From positions 1-10,000 of the forward strand of contig VSJD01000142.1 of NCBI GenBank assembly GCA_008636095.1: a stretch of 10,000 nucleotides of DNA. The letters run 5' to 3'. Shown here piece after piece: positions 4,123-10,000 of this stretch (position 1 is the first letter of the stretch; each line of letters opens with the position of its first letter). The notes below the pieces were generated by a model, which searched no databases, was not told the DNA's origin, and worked only from the letters and a program-made list of their open reading frames with translations. Origin of the DNA: Kiritimatiellota bacterium (GTDB taxonomy: Bacteria; Verrucomicrobiota; Kiritimatiellia; JAAZAB01). The translations under genes were made by a program, and so were the position numbers.

Positions 4123-6708
4123 TTACTCCGCCCAAGTCAGAAAGCCCGGCAGGCTTTGCGTCCAGGCGTCGCCGCGGGGCATAATGCGCACGGTAAAGCC
4201 GTAGCGGCCGGTTGTCAGGCATTCCAGCCGGCACTCGAAGATGTGTTGGCCGTCGTCCGTTTTCCGGCTGGCGGTCATTGGCTGGCGGTGGTTGGCGGTA
4301 ATGGCGCCCTTCATGTTCAACTGGCCGTAGTAGAGCTCCACCACCACGTCGTCGGGGTGCAGTTCGCCCAAGCGCACCGGAACGGTCACGGTAAAGGCGT
4401 CGCCCACGCGCAGGCGTCCCAGTTCGGCCTGTGCCGCCGGCCGACCGGCGCGAATCTGCGGCCATAACCGGGCCAAACGCGCGTGTTGTTTGACCAGGGC
4501 GTGCGCCTCGGCCGCGTTGTCGGCCCGGAGCGCGCGGCTCCGCTGGAGGGCCGGAATGTAAAACCGCTCCTCGTATTCCCGCACCATGCGGTGCGAGCTG
4601 AAGCTGACAAACGCCATCTTGATGGCGGCTTTCATCATCTTGACCCACGGTGCCGGCAAGTGGTCATTGGGCCGCGTGTAAAAACATGGAATCACTTCGC
4701 TCTCGAGCAAATTGTAGAGGACCTGGCTTTCCACGGCATCCTGGTAGCCGGCATCCTGGTATTCCTCGCGGCGCCCGATGCTCCAACCGCGCTCAGGCGC
4801 GCCAGGCTCCGCCGGAGCGCTACGCCCAGGCGAGTAGGCTTCGTCCCACCAGCCGTCCAGGATGCTGACGTTCAGCGCGCCGTTGACTGCTGCCTTCATG
4901 CCGGAGGTGCCGCTCGCTTCCAGAGGACGGCGCGGCGTATTGAGCCATACGTCCACACCCTGGACCAGGAAACGCGCCACGTCAATGTCGTAATCCTCGA
5001 TGAAAATGATCCGGTGGCGAACCTGGGCGCGGCGCGAAAAGTGCACGATCTGGCGGATGATTTCCTTGCCCTCGTTGTCGCGTGGATGGGCTTTGCCGGC
5101 GAAGATCACCTGGATCGGTGTTTCACCGGTCAATAGGGCCTCAAACCGTGCTGCATCGTGCAGGAACAGTCCCGCGCGCTTGTAGGTGGCAAACCGTCGG
5201 GCGAACCCAATGGTCAGGATGGTGGGATCGAGCACGGACTTGGCCGCTTCTAATTCGGCTTTGCCGGCGTTGCGGCGATGCATCTGGCGCGCCACCCATT
5301 CCCGGCATTCGCGGATCAGGCAGGAACGGCTGAGTTCATGGGCGCGCCAGAGTTCCTCGTCCGGAATCTGGTCGATCCGCTCCAGCATGGTGGCATCCCC
5401 GGGCTTGGTGTGCCACTGGGGACCGAGGTAGCGGTTGAACAGCAAGGTGTTTTCCGGCGAGAGCCATGAGGGTGTATGCACGCCGTTGGTAATGGAGGTG
5501 ATGGGAATTTCGTCCTCCGGCCGGCCGGGCCACAGGTGCATCCACATATGGCGTGCCACGGTGCCATGCAGGCGGCTGACGCCGTTGCAGTATTGCGACA
5601 GGCGCAGGGCCAGCACCGTCATGGAAACGGGGGCGCTGTCAGCGGCGTGCGCGGCGCGGCCCAGGCTCAACAGGTCGTCCACGGTTGTATGCAGGGACTC
5701 GTGCAGGGCCTCGAAAAACGGGCGGAGCATGTCCACGTGAAATTCGTCATGGCCGGCGGCCACGGGGGTGTGGGTCGTGAACACGTTGGTGCGCACGATG
5801 ATTTCCATGGCCGTCTTTTTGTCCAAGCCATGGTTGCCCATGAGATGTGCCAACCGCTCCAGGCTGATGAAGGCGGAGTGGCCTTCGTTCATATGGCAAA
5901 CCTGCGGTTCGAGCCCCATTTCATATAGCGCGCGCAGGCCGCCGATGCCAAGCAGGATCTCCTGCAGGAGGCGCGTGCGATGGTCGCCGCCATAGAGCTG
6001 GCAGGTGACATCGCGCCAGTCAGGCGGATTTTCCGGGATATTGGAGTCGAGCAGAAAGATTGGAATACGGCCCACCTGAACTTTCCAGACGACCGCATGC
6101 AGGGCGTGGCCCGGCGCGGGAATGTGGACGGTCAGTGGATTGCCGTCGGGCTTAAGCACCCGTTCCAGGGGGAGGTTATGAATTTCGTTTTCAGGATAGA
6201 CTTCCTGTTGCCAGCCGTCGTTGTTCAAGTACTGGCGGAAATAGCCCTTTCGATAAAGGAGGCCCACAGCGACAAGGGGTAAGCCCATGTTGGAAGCGGC
6301 CTTCAAGTGGTCGCCGGCTAACACGCCCAGGCCGCCGGCAAAGAGCGGCAGGCTTTCGTGGACGCCGAACTCGGCGCAAAAATAGGCGATGCAGTCGCCC
6401 GGTGCATATACCGGGCTGCGCGTATCGGCCGGTTGCAGGGTCTCCTTCTCGAAGGCCTGGCGCACGCGCCCCAGGTGGGCCATAAAACTTTCGTCGGCGG
6501 CCAGCGCCGTCAACTGTTCCTGGGACACACGGCTCAGGAACAGAACCGGATTGAGCTTGGTCTCTTTCCAGAGTTCGCGGTTGATCCGACGGAACAACTC
6601 AGTGGCGTCGGCATTCCAGGACCACCAAAGGTTGCGGGCGAGGGCTTCCAGGAAACGGAGTTTTTCGGGAACTGCGGGAGCAATTGTGAAGAGTTGCAGT
6701 GTTTGCAT
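4123..6708 (-). CDS. glgP: Alpha-glucan (glycogen/maltodextrin) phosphorylase, GT35, distant Thermotoga-like type with N-terminal DUF3417
   Basis: It releases glucose-1-phosphate from alpha-1,4 glucan ends, using pyridoxal phosphate as cofactor. The protein has 861 residues from ATG 6708, normal for this branch. The N-terminal DUF3417 region spans about 5-115 (LARNLWWSWNADATELFRRI). The GT35 core includes CIAYFCAEFGVHESLPLFAGGLGVLAGDH, MNEGHSAF, TNVFTTHTPVAAGHDEF, ITNGVHTPSWLSP and EASGTSGMKAAVNG (597-610), with K605 the expected PLP lysine. The C-terminal 110 residues are the usual tail (VELYYGQLNMKGAI). A GTG at 6723 extends the frame by five residues. AGAAGA at 6724-6729 fits neither start well, and I prefer 6708 because MQTLQLFTIAPAVPEKL aligns with family N-termini. 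Residues 626-640 look like an insertion. The gene lies 118 nt downstream of the CBM48 gene. Confidence 0.95.
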   Translation of the reverse strand: MQTLQLFTIAPAVPEKLRFLEALARNLWWSWNADATELFRRINRELWKETKLNPVLFLSRVSQEQLTALAADESFMAHLGRVRQAFEKETLQPADTRSPVYAPGDCIAYFCAEFGVHESLPLFAGGLGVLAGDHLKAASNMGLPLVAVGLLYRKGYFRQYLNNDGWQQEVYPENEIHNLPLERVLKPDGNPLTVHIPAPGHALHAVVWKVQVGRIPIFLLDSNIPENPPDWRDVTCQLYGGDHRTRLLQEILLGIGGLRALYEMGLEPQVCHMNEGHSAFISLERLAHLMGNHGLDKKTAMEIIVRTNVFTTHTPVAAGHDEFHVDMLRPFFEALHESLHTTVDDLLSLGRAAHAADSAPVSMTVLALRLSQYCNGVSRLHGTVARHMWMHLWPGRPEDEIPITSITNGVHTPSWLSPENTLLFNRYLGPQWHTKPGDATMLERIDQIPDEELWRAHELSRSCLIRECREWVARQMHRRNAGKAELEAAKSVLDPTILTIGFARRFATYKRAGLFLHDAARFEALLTGETPIQVIFAGKAHPRDNEGKEIIRQIVHFSRRAQVRHRIIFIEDYDIDVARFLVQGVDVWLNTPRRPLEASGTSGMKAAVNGALNVSILDGWWDEAYSPGRSAPAEPGAPERGWSIGRREEYQDAGYQDAVESQVLYNLLESEVIPCFYTRPNDHLPAPWVKMMKAAIKMAFVSFSSHRMVREYEERFYIPALQRSRALRADNAAEAHALVKQHARLARLWPQIRAGRPAAQAELGRLRVGDAFTVTVPVRLGELHPDDVVVELYYGQLNMKGAITANHRQPMTASRKTDDGQHIFECRLECLTTGRYGFTVRIMPRGDAWTQSLPGFLTWAE
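4789..4833 (-). other. Possible in-frame insertion within glgP (residues 626-640)
   Basis: After the conserved ILDGWWDEAY, family members usually have a few residues such as NGRN before GWAIG. Here 15 residues rich in Pro, Ala and Gly precede GWSIG. The DNA contains gctcc/ggagc with a 3-nt loop and repeated GCCTG words. It resembles the repeat insertion in glgB in composition but not clearly in sequence. A natural loop-length difference is the alternative. Confidence 0.4.
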
Positions 6709-6731
6709 GCCGCGATAAAACACTCTTCTGG

Positions 6732-6757
6732 CCCGTGGTTCAAGAACAAAACACGGG
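6732..6757 (-). promoter_or_regulatory. Small hairpin just upstream of glgP
   Basis: cccgtg (6732-6737) and cacggg (6752-6757) form a perfect 6-bp stem around a 14-nt AT-rich loop, ending 2 nt before the AGAAGA purine stretch. It could affect access to the glgP start. No T-run follows, so it is not a classical terminator. Confidence 0.4.
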
Positions 6758-6788
6758 AATACTCTAAAAATGGCTACAACAGTCTCTG

Positions 6789-6829
6789 TAGGGCGTCCCG
6801 ATGCGCTTCACGATCGGGATCGCGCCCTA
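6789..6829 (-). promoter_or_regulatory. 14-bp stem-loop overlapping the stop codon of the CBM48 gene
   Basis: tagggcg (6789-6795) pairs with cgcccta (6823-6829), and tcccgat (6796-6802) pairs with atcggga (6813-6819). There is a 3-nt bulge at 6820-6822 and a 10-nt loop. The TAG stop (6827-6829) is inside the stem. No T-run follows on the minus strand, so 3'-end protection, partial termination or a REP-like repeat are options for the CBM48-glgP junction. Confidence 0.65.
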
Positions 6830-7117
6830 TTCCACCTTGATAACGCTGTTAAGCGTTCCGCAGGTGTTGCGGACCCAGTTGCGGCATTCGGCATCCACGA
6901 CCCAGTTTCCGTTGATTACGAACTTGTACTCATGTTCCCCCTTGGGTAACATCAGGGTGATTGTGTAGGTACCGGTACCGCTGATGTCTTTCATCGGATG
7001 CCGCTTGGTATCCCACTTGTTAAACGTGCCCGCGAGCGACACCGTGCTCTTCGGACTGGCCGTGACCTGAAACGTCACGCGTTTGGCGGCAAGGGCGGTT
7101 TTCATGGCTTTTCTCAT
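6827..7117 (-). CDS. Stand-alone CBM48 (AMPK/isoamylase-type) glycogen-binding protein
   Basis: This 96-residue protein is essentially one carbohydrate-binding domain with no catalytic part, so it probably binds glycogen in the cytoplasm. From residue 13 it reads as a beta-sandwich: VTFQVTASPKSTVSLAGTFNKW (14-35), HPMKDISGTGTYTITLMLPKG (40-60), EHEYKFVINGNWVVD (61-75) and NSVIKVE (90-96). W35, K65, W72 and N90 fall where the AMPK beta-subunit domain has its glycogen-contacting Trp, Lys, Trp and Asn. The start at 7117 is set by AGGAGG 6 nt upstream; a second Met at residue 5 is less likely. There is no signal peptide. It is the first gene after a strong promoter and lies upstream of glgP, so it may tether or regulate the phosphorylase or coat granules (inference). 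Confidence 0.88.
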   Translation of the reverse strand: MRKAMKTALAAKRVTFQVTASPKSTVSLAGTFNKWDTKRHPMKDISGTGTYTITLMLPKGEHEYKFVINGNWVVDAECRNWVRNTCGTLNSVIKVE

Positions 7118-7123
7118 GGATAT

Positions 7124-7129
7124 CCTCCT
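7124..7129 (-). promoter_or_regulatory. Strong ribosome binding site of the CBM48 gene
   Basis: The minus strand reads AGGAGG, 6 nt from the ATG at 7117. It is the best Shine-Dalgarno sequence in the window, consistent with a highly made small protein. Confidence 0.85.
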
Positions 7130-7223
7130 ATTTAATGGACAAACTCGATATTTTCAACAGAGCTGACTTGCCGGTGGTGCTCCCTCGTGAGGAAGACGCA
7201 AATCAGACGGTTTCATATTAATC

Positions 7224-7259
7224 GCTTGCATTATAGTCTTTGATGTCTTATTTGCAAGC
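7224..7259. promoter_or_regulatory. Inverted repeat GCTTGCA-N22-TGCAAGC over the CBM48/glg promoter (candidate operator)
   Basis: gcttgca (7224-7230) and tgcaagc (7253-7259) are perfect inverted copies. The left copy shares one base with the -10 box and the right copy covers most of the -35 box, so a dimeric regulator bound here would block polymerase. The same DNA read on the plus strand is followed by six T, but no plus-strand gene lies upstream to be terminated. Confidence 0.5.
7230..7257 (-). promoter_or_regulatory. Sigma70-like promoter for the CBM48 gene and probably glgP
   Basis: On the minus strand, TTGCAA (7257-7252, 4 of 6 to consensus) is followed after 16 nt by a perfect TATAAT (7235-7230). 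Transcription would start near 7223, leaving a leader of about 105 nt before the ATG at 7117. Confidence 0.7.
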
Positions 7260-7267
7260 TTTTTTCA

Positions 7268-7276
7268 CCCCCCCCC
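7268..7276. repeat. C9 homopolymer tract in the divergent promoter region
   Basis: Nine consecutive C bases lie between a T5 and a T4 run, upstream of the minus-strand -35 box and 75 nt upstream of the plus-strand aminotransferase start. Its length may be polymorphic or a sequencing uncertainty. Confidence 0.6.
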
Positions 7277-7351
7277 TTTTCCATTGAACAGCCGGGCTGG
7301 ATGTGCTTGAATTACAGGGCGTTTATTAACACAATAAAGGAACAACCCGAA

Positions 7352-8632
7352 ATGAAAAAGATTTTGCGTCGTACCGTCAAACCCGCTGTTCGTCTTGCCC
7401 TGCAGGGAGGGCCCAAAGTGCGAAACACACCGTGGCCGACCCGTCACCTGATCGGCTTTGAGGAAAAATCAGCCGTGGATGCCCTGTTTGACCGTGCCAT
7501 TGCCTCCGGCAATGCCTTTGGCTACAACGGGCCGGAGGAAGAAACGTATTGCCGTGAATTCGCCGATGCCATGGGCGGCGGGTTCGCGGATGCCGTCAAT
7601 TCCGGCACAACTGCCGTCTACGTGGCCCTGCGCGCCTTGAACATTGAACCCTTTTCGGAAGTGATCGTTGGCCCGATTACCGATCCGGGTGGCATTATGC
7701 CGATCCCGCTCCTGAACTGCATTCCGGTTATTGCCGACGCCGCGCCGGGCCGGTTCTCGCCCGGACCGAAGGAAATCGAGGCTGTCATTACCCCGCAGAC
7801 GAGCGCAATCGTCGTGGCTCATATTTTCGGCGAGCCGGCCGATATGCCAGGGATCATGAAAGTCGCCCGTCGGCACAAACTATCCGTGGTGGAAGATTGC
7901 GCCCAGTCACATGGCGCGCGGCTTAAGGGGCGGCTGGTGGGTACGTTCGGTGATATTGCCGCTTTTTCCACGATGTTCGGCAAGCATCACTGCACGGGCG
8001 GCCAGGGCGGTGTGGTGTTCACGCGCCATGAAAAACTCTATTGGGAAGCCCGCCGGGCTTCCGACCGCGGCAAGCCGTTTGGATTGCCCAAGGGCGCCAG
8101 CAATGCAATAGCGTCGCTAAATTTCAATCTCAGTGACCTGGCGGCCGTTATGGGGAGCGTTCAATTGCGGAAACTTCCGATAATCGTCTCGCGGCGCCGG
8201 GAGCTGGCGAGCCGGATTGTCAAGGGCCTGCGCGGGTTGAAGGCCGTGTCGCTTCCGCCCCAGGTGGCCGGGGCCGAGCCGAGTTACTGGTATTTACGCC
8301 TGCGGTTTCATCCCGAGGCCGTGACTTGCGACAAGGCGACCTTCTGTAGTGCGCTGGGCGCAGAAGGTCTGCAGGTGAGTGAGCGCTATTGCAATCCCTG
8401 CCATATATGGGATTGGTATCGCCGGCGCCGTGTGTTTGGCACGAGCGGCCTGCCATGGACTGCACCGCAATACCGGGGCAATCCTAACCGGACCTTCCCG
8501 TGTCCCAACGTCTTGACGGCCTTGGACGCACATTTTCACCTGACTCTGTTCGAAAGCTGGGGTAATCAGGAGGCCGCAGATATCGTGGCCATTTTCCAGA
8601 AAGTGACGCGGGCGTTCGAGAAGCGGAGATGA
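7352..8632 (+). CDS. DegT/DnrJ/EryC1/StrS family PLP-dependent aminotransferase
   Basis: Members transfer an amino group to keto-sugars or related cyclic ketones; the substrate here is unknown. The protein has 426 residues from ATG 7352, preceded by AAGGA at 7337-7341. A longer frame from 7301 lacks a ribosome site. Fold-type-I motifs are LALQGGPKVRNTPWP (15-29), FGYNGPEEETY (56-66), NSGTTAVYVALRAL (83-96, cofactor phosphate side), VVEDCAQSHGA (179-189, D182 to the pyridine nitrogen) and FSTMFGKHHCTGGQGG (205-220), with K211 the likely Schiff-base lysine. The C-terminal part (PSYWYLRLRFHPE; a Cys-rich NPCHIWDWY loop near 350) fits the family's small domain. It precedes an amidohydrolase gene by 72 nt. 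Without nearby sugar or antibiotic genes the pathway cannot be named. Confidence 0.92.
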   Translation: MKKILRRTVKPAVRLALQGGPKVRNTPWPTRHLIGFEEKSAVDALFDRAIASGNAFGYNGPEEETYCREFADAMGGGFADAVNSGTTAVYVALRALNIEPFSEVIVGPITDPGGIMPIPLLNCIPVIADAAPGRFSPGPKEIEAVITPQTSAIVVAHIFGEPADMPGIMKVARRHKLSVVEDCAQSHGARLKGRLVGTFGDIAAFSTMFGKHHCTGGQGGVVFTRHEKLYWEARRASDRGKPFGLPKGASNAIASLNFNLSDLAAVMGSVQLRKLPIIVSRRRELASRIVKGLRGLKAVSLPPQVAGAEPSYWYLRLRFHPEAVTCDKATFCSALGAEGLQVSERYCNPCHIWDWYRRRRVFGTSGLPWTAPQYRGNPNRTFPCPNVLTALDAHFHLTLFESWGNQEAADIVAIFQKVTRAFEKRR

Positions 8633-8645
8633 TCGACGCCAGAGG

Positions 8646-8666
8646 CCGGACGCCGGATGCCGGAAA
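8646..8666. repeat. Heptamer tandem array CCGGANG, 3 copies
   Basis: ccggacg, ccggatg and ccggaaa follow each other at 7-nt steps in the gap after the aminotransferase stop. The motif is related to the GGACNNC array at 1187-1235. Confidence 0.65.
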
Positions 8667-8682
8667 ATCAGCAATCAGCAAT
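8666..8682. repeat. Heptamer tandem array AATCAGC, 2 full copies plus partial
   Basis: aatcagc at 8666 and 8673, then aat. It continues the 7-nt period directly from the preceding GC-rich array but with an unrelated AT-rich motif. It lies 22 nt upstream of the amidohydrolase ATG at 8705. Confidence 0.65.
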
Positions 8683-8704
8683 TAGACACACGAACAGGCG
8701 CCCC

Positions 8705-9574
8705 ATGATTATTGACGCACACAACCATCCTGACTGGTGCGGGTATAACCTGGAAAAATACCTGGCCAATATGGCCAAATATAATATTGACGTCACCTGG
8801 CTCCTGTCCTGGGAATGCCCGGCCGACGAGTATGCGCCCGGCAACATCATTGCAATGCCGGATATCGGTCCGAACGGTCCGATCCCGTTTGCCCGCTGTA
8901 TTTCCTACGCCGAGCGCGCACCGGCTAAATTCGTGCTCGGCTATGCGCCCGATCCGCGCCGGCCGGAAGCCATTGACCATCTGCAGGCCATGATGGATAT
9001 CTACGGTGTGCGCGTGTGCGGCGAGCTCAAACTGCGCATGATGTACGATAATCCCGATGCCCTGCGGCTATACCGGTTTTGCGGTAAAAAGCGCCTGCCG
9101 GTTACCGTGCATATTGACTACGAGTTTGACACTGGGGCGATATACCCGCGGCCGAATTACTGGTACGGGGGCGGGATCGAAGCTTTTGAACGGGCCATTC
9201 AAGCATGTCCGGAAACAATTTTCTGCGGCCACGCGCCGGGTTTCTGGGCGCACATTTCCGGCGACGGTAAACACGACAAGGAGGCCTATCCCAAGGGCAA
9301 AGTTATGCCGGGCGGCAAGCTGATCGCCATGCTCCGGCAGTACGAAAATCTGTATTGCGACTGGTCGGCCGGTTCCGGGGCCAATGCCCTGATACGCGAT
9401 CCGGATTTTGCCAAGGATTTTGTCCTGGAGTTCCAGGACCGGCTCCTGTATGCCCGTGATTACTTTGATAACCAGCATCAGGAATTTATGAACGGGTTGG
9501 ATTTGCCGGCGGCCGTACTGGCCAAGATTTATTCAGGCAACGCCCTTAAACTAGTGCCGTTGCCCGGAATATAG
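8705..9574 (+). CDS. Metal-dependent hydrolase, amidohydrolase-2 family (TIM barrel)
   Basis: Amidohydrolase-2 enzymes hydrolyse or decarboxylate small molecules with a bound metal ion; this substrate is not evident. The 289-residue protein starts MIIDAHNHPDW, giving the H6-x-H8 metal pair typical of an amidohydrolase first strand. Later candidate ligands are E107/K109 (GELKL), H136 (VTVHIDYEFD), H176 (IFCGHAPGFW) and D252 (LLYARDYFDN), in the order expected for the barrel strands. The frame is open further upstream to 8657, but those 16 residues are encoded by tandem repeats, so I place the start at 8705. No clear Shine-Dalgarno sequence precedes it. It is co-directional with the aminotransferase before it and the TPR gene 40 nt after it. 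The enzyme may act on a product of the aminotransferase pathway (inference). Confidence 0.85.
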   Translation: MIIDAHNHPDWCGYNLEKYLANMAKYNIDVTWLLSWECPADEYAPGNIIAMPDIGPNGPIPFARCISYAERAPAKFVLGYAPDPRRPEAIDHLQAMMDIYGVRVCGELKLRMMYDNPDALRLYRFCGKKRLPVTVHIDYEFDTGAIYPRPNYWYGGGIEAFERAIQACPETIFCGHAPGFWAHISGDGKHDKEAYPKGKVMPGGKLIAMLRQYENLYCDWSAGSGANALIRDPDFAKDFVLEFQDRLLYARDYFDNQHQEFMNGLDLPAAVLAKIYSGNALKLVPLPGI

Positions 9575-9614
9575 AAACATTACTCTGTATCATATCTCGC
9601 AATCGGTATGTCCC

Positions 9615-9989
9615 ATGAAAACAAAACGCACGATCAATGCCGCCCTTCGCAAGGAAATGTCATTCCTCGAAGCGCTTGCGCGCCGCTGTCCGCAGGATGT
9701 GGACGTGCTCAAGACCTTGGGTGATCTGTACACACGAACCGGCTGTTATGAGGATGGGCTGAAAACAGACCTGGAATTGTCCCGGCTGTGTTCCCGTGAA
9801 CCGCTGGTTTGGTATAACCTGGCTTGCAGTTACGCCTTGCTTGACCGGACCGACGAGGCGTTAGCGTCCCTGGAACGAGCCATTGTCATGGGCTATCGGG
9901 ATGTGCGCTGGATTCGTGAGGACCGGGACCTGAACTCGCTCAAAAAGGACCAGCGCTTCGACATTCTGCTCCAGCGTCTTACGCCGTGA
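9615..9989 (+). CDS. Small TPR-repeat protein
   Basis: The 124-residue helical protein has no signal peptide and no catalytic motif. Two tetratricopeptide repeats are clear: about 30-60 (DVLKTLGDLYTRTGCYEDGLKTDLELSRL) and 63-93 (PLVWYNLACSYALLDRTDEALASLERAI). Part of a repeat precedes them at 15-27. The tail RWIREDRDLNSLKKDQRFDILLQRL (98-122) is the capping segment seen at the end of many bacterial TPR proteins. TPRs mediate protein contacts; the partner is unknown. The ATG at 9615 lacks a strong ribosome site, and translation may depend on the upstream gene 40 nt away. The gene is complete, ending 11 nt before the window edge. Confidence 0.85.
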   Translation: MKTKRTINAALRKEMSFLEALARRCPQDVDVLKTLGDLYTRTGCYEDGLKTDLELSRLCSREPLVWYNLACSYALLDRTDEALASLERAIVMGYRDVRWIREDRDLNSLKKDQRFDILLQRLTP

Positions 9990-10000
9990 GCACGGTATGC

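Noticed and set aside
5476..5928. Plus-strand open frame opposite glgP, and similar ones at 4483-5136 and 6358-6840
   Set aside because: GC-rich codon bias of glgP leaves the antisense frame open; composition (many His, Ala, Arg, Val) and lack of domains mark them as shadows.
7224..7265. Plus-strand intrinsic terminator (gcttgca/tgcaagc stem followed by six T)
   Set aside because: The stem is only 7 bp with a 22-nt loop, and no plus-strand gene lies upstream; overlap with a good minus-strand promoter is the better reading.
7284..7312. Promoter for the aminotransferase gene (TTGAAC, 17 nt, TTGAAT)
   Set aside because: Spacing is right but the -10 box matches consensus at only 4 of 6 positions and lacks the TA start; too weak to list.
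8657..8704. Upstream extension of the amidohydrolase frame
   Set aside because: The extra 16 codons come mostly from tandem repeat DNA, and the family N-terminus begins at MIIDAHNHP (8705).

Overview
The window comes from a bacterial genome of moderately high GC. Its central genes belong to glycogen metabolism, and its gaps are full of short tandem repeats and hairpins. Two things suggest an uncultivated bacterium of the PVC group (Kiritimatiellota or Lentisphaerota type) or Omnitrophota. One is the branching enzyme, which is of the eukaryote-like GH13_8 type. The other is the style of degenerate heptamer arrays between genes. This placement rests on recollection and is low confidence.

Minus-strand block (1 to 7257). 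Read in the direction of transcription, a strong sigma70-like promoter (7230-7257) overlaps an inverted repeat and leads into a stand-alone CBM48 glycogen-binding protein (6827-7117). Next come an alpha-glucan phosphorylase with an N-terminal DUF3417 region (4123-6708), a small AT-rich membrane protein of unknown function (3518-3856), glycogen synthase GlgA (1416-2927, GTG start), and the first 427 codons of a branching enzyme GlgB that runs off the left edge (1-1283). Together these proteins bind glycogen, degrade it by phosphorolysis, elongate it and branch it. The ADP-glucose pyrophosphorylase is not in the window. The long gaps (up to 590 nt) argue against one tight operon.

Plus-strand block (7352 to 9989). 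A DegT/DnrJ/EryC1/StrS-family PLP aminotransferase is followed by a metal-dependent amidohydrolase-2 family enzyme and a small TPR protein. They are co-directional, with gaps of 72 and 40 nt, and their substrates cannot be read from the sequence.

What stands out is the non-coding layer. There are at least six degenerate tandem arrays, five of them with a 7-nt period although their motifs differ. One array lies inside the predicted N-terminus of glgB. A separate 90-bp repeat-like insertion sits in frame inside glgB, and a possible 45-bp one inside glgP. Two CTTG-loop hairpins upstream of glgA show compensatory base-pair changes, a 168-bp imperfect palindrome lies nearby, and a 14-bp stem overlaps the stop codon of the CBM48 gene.
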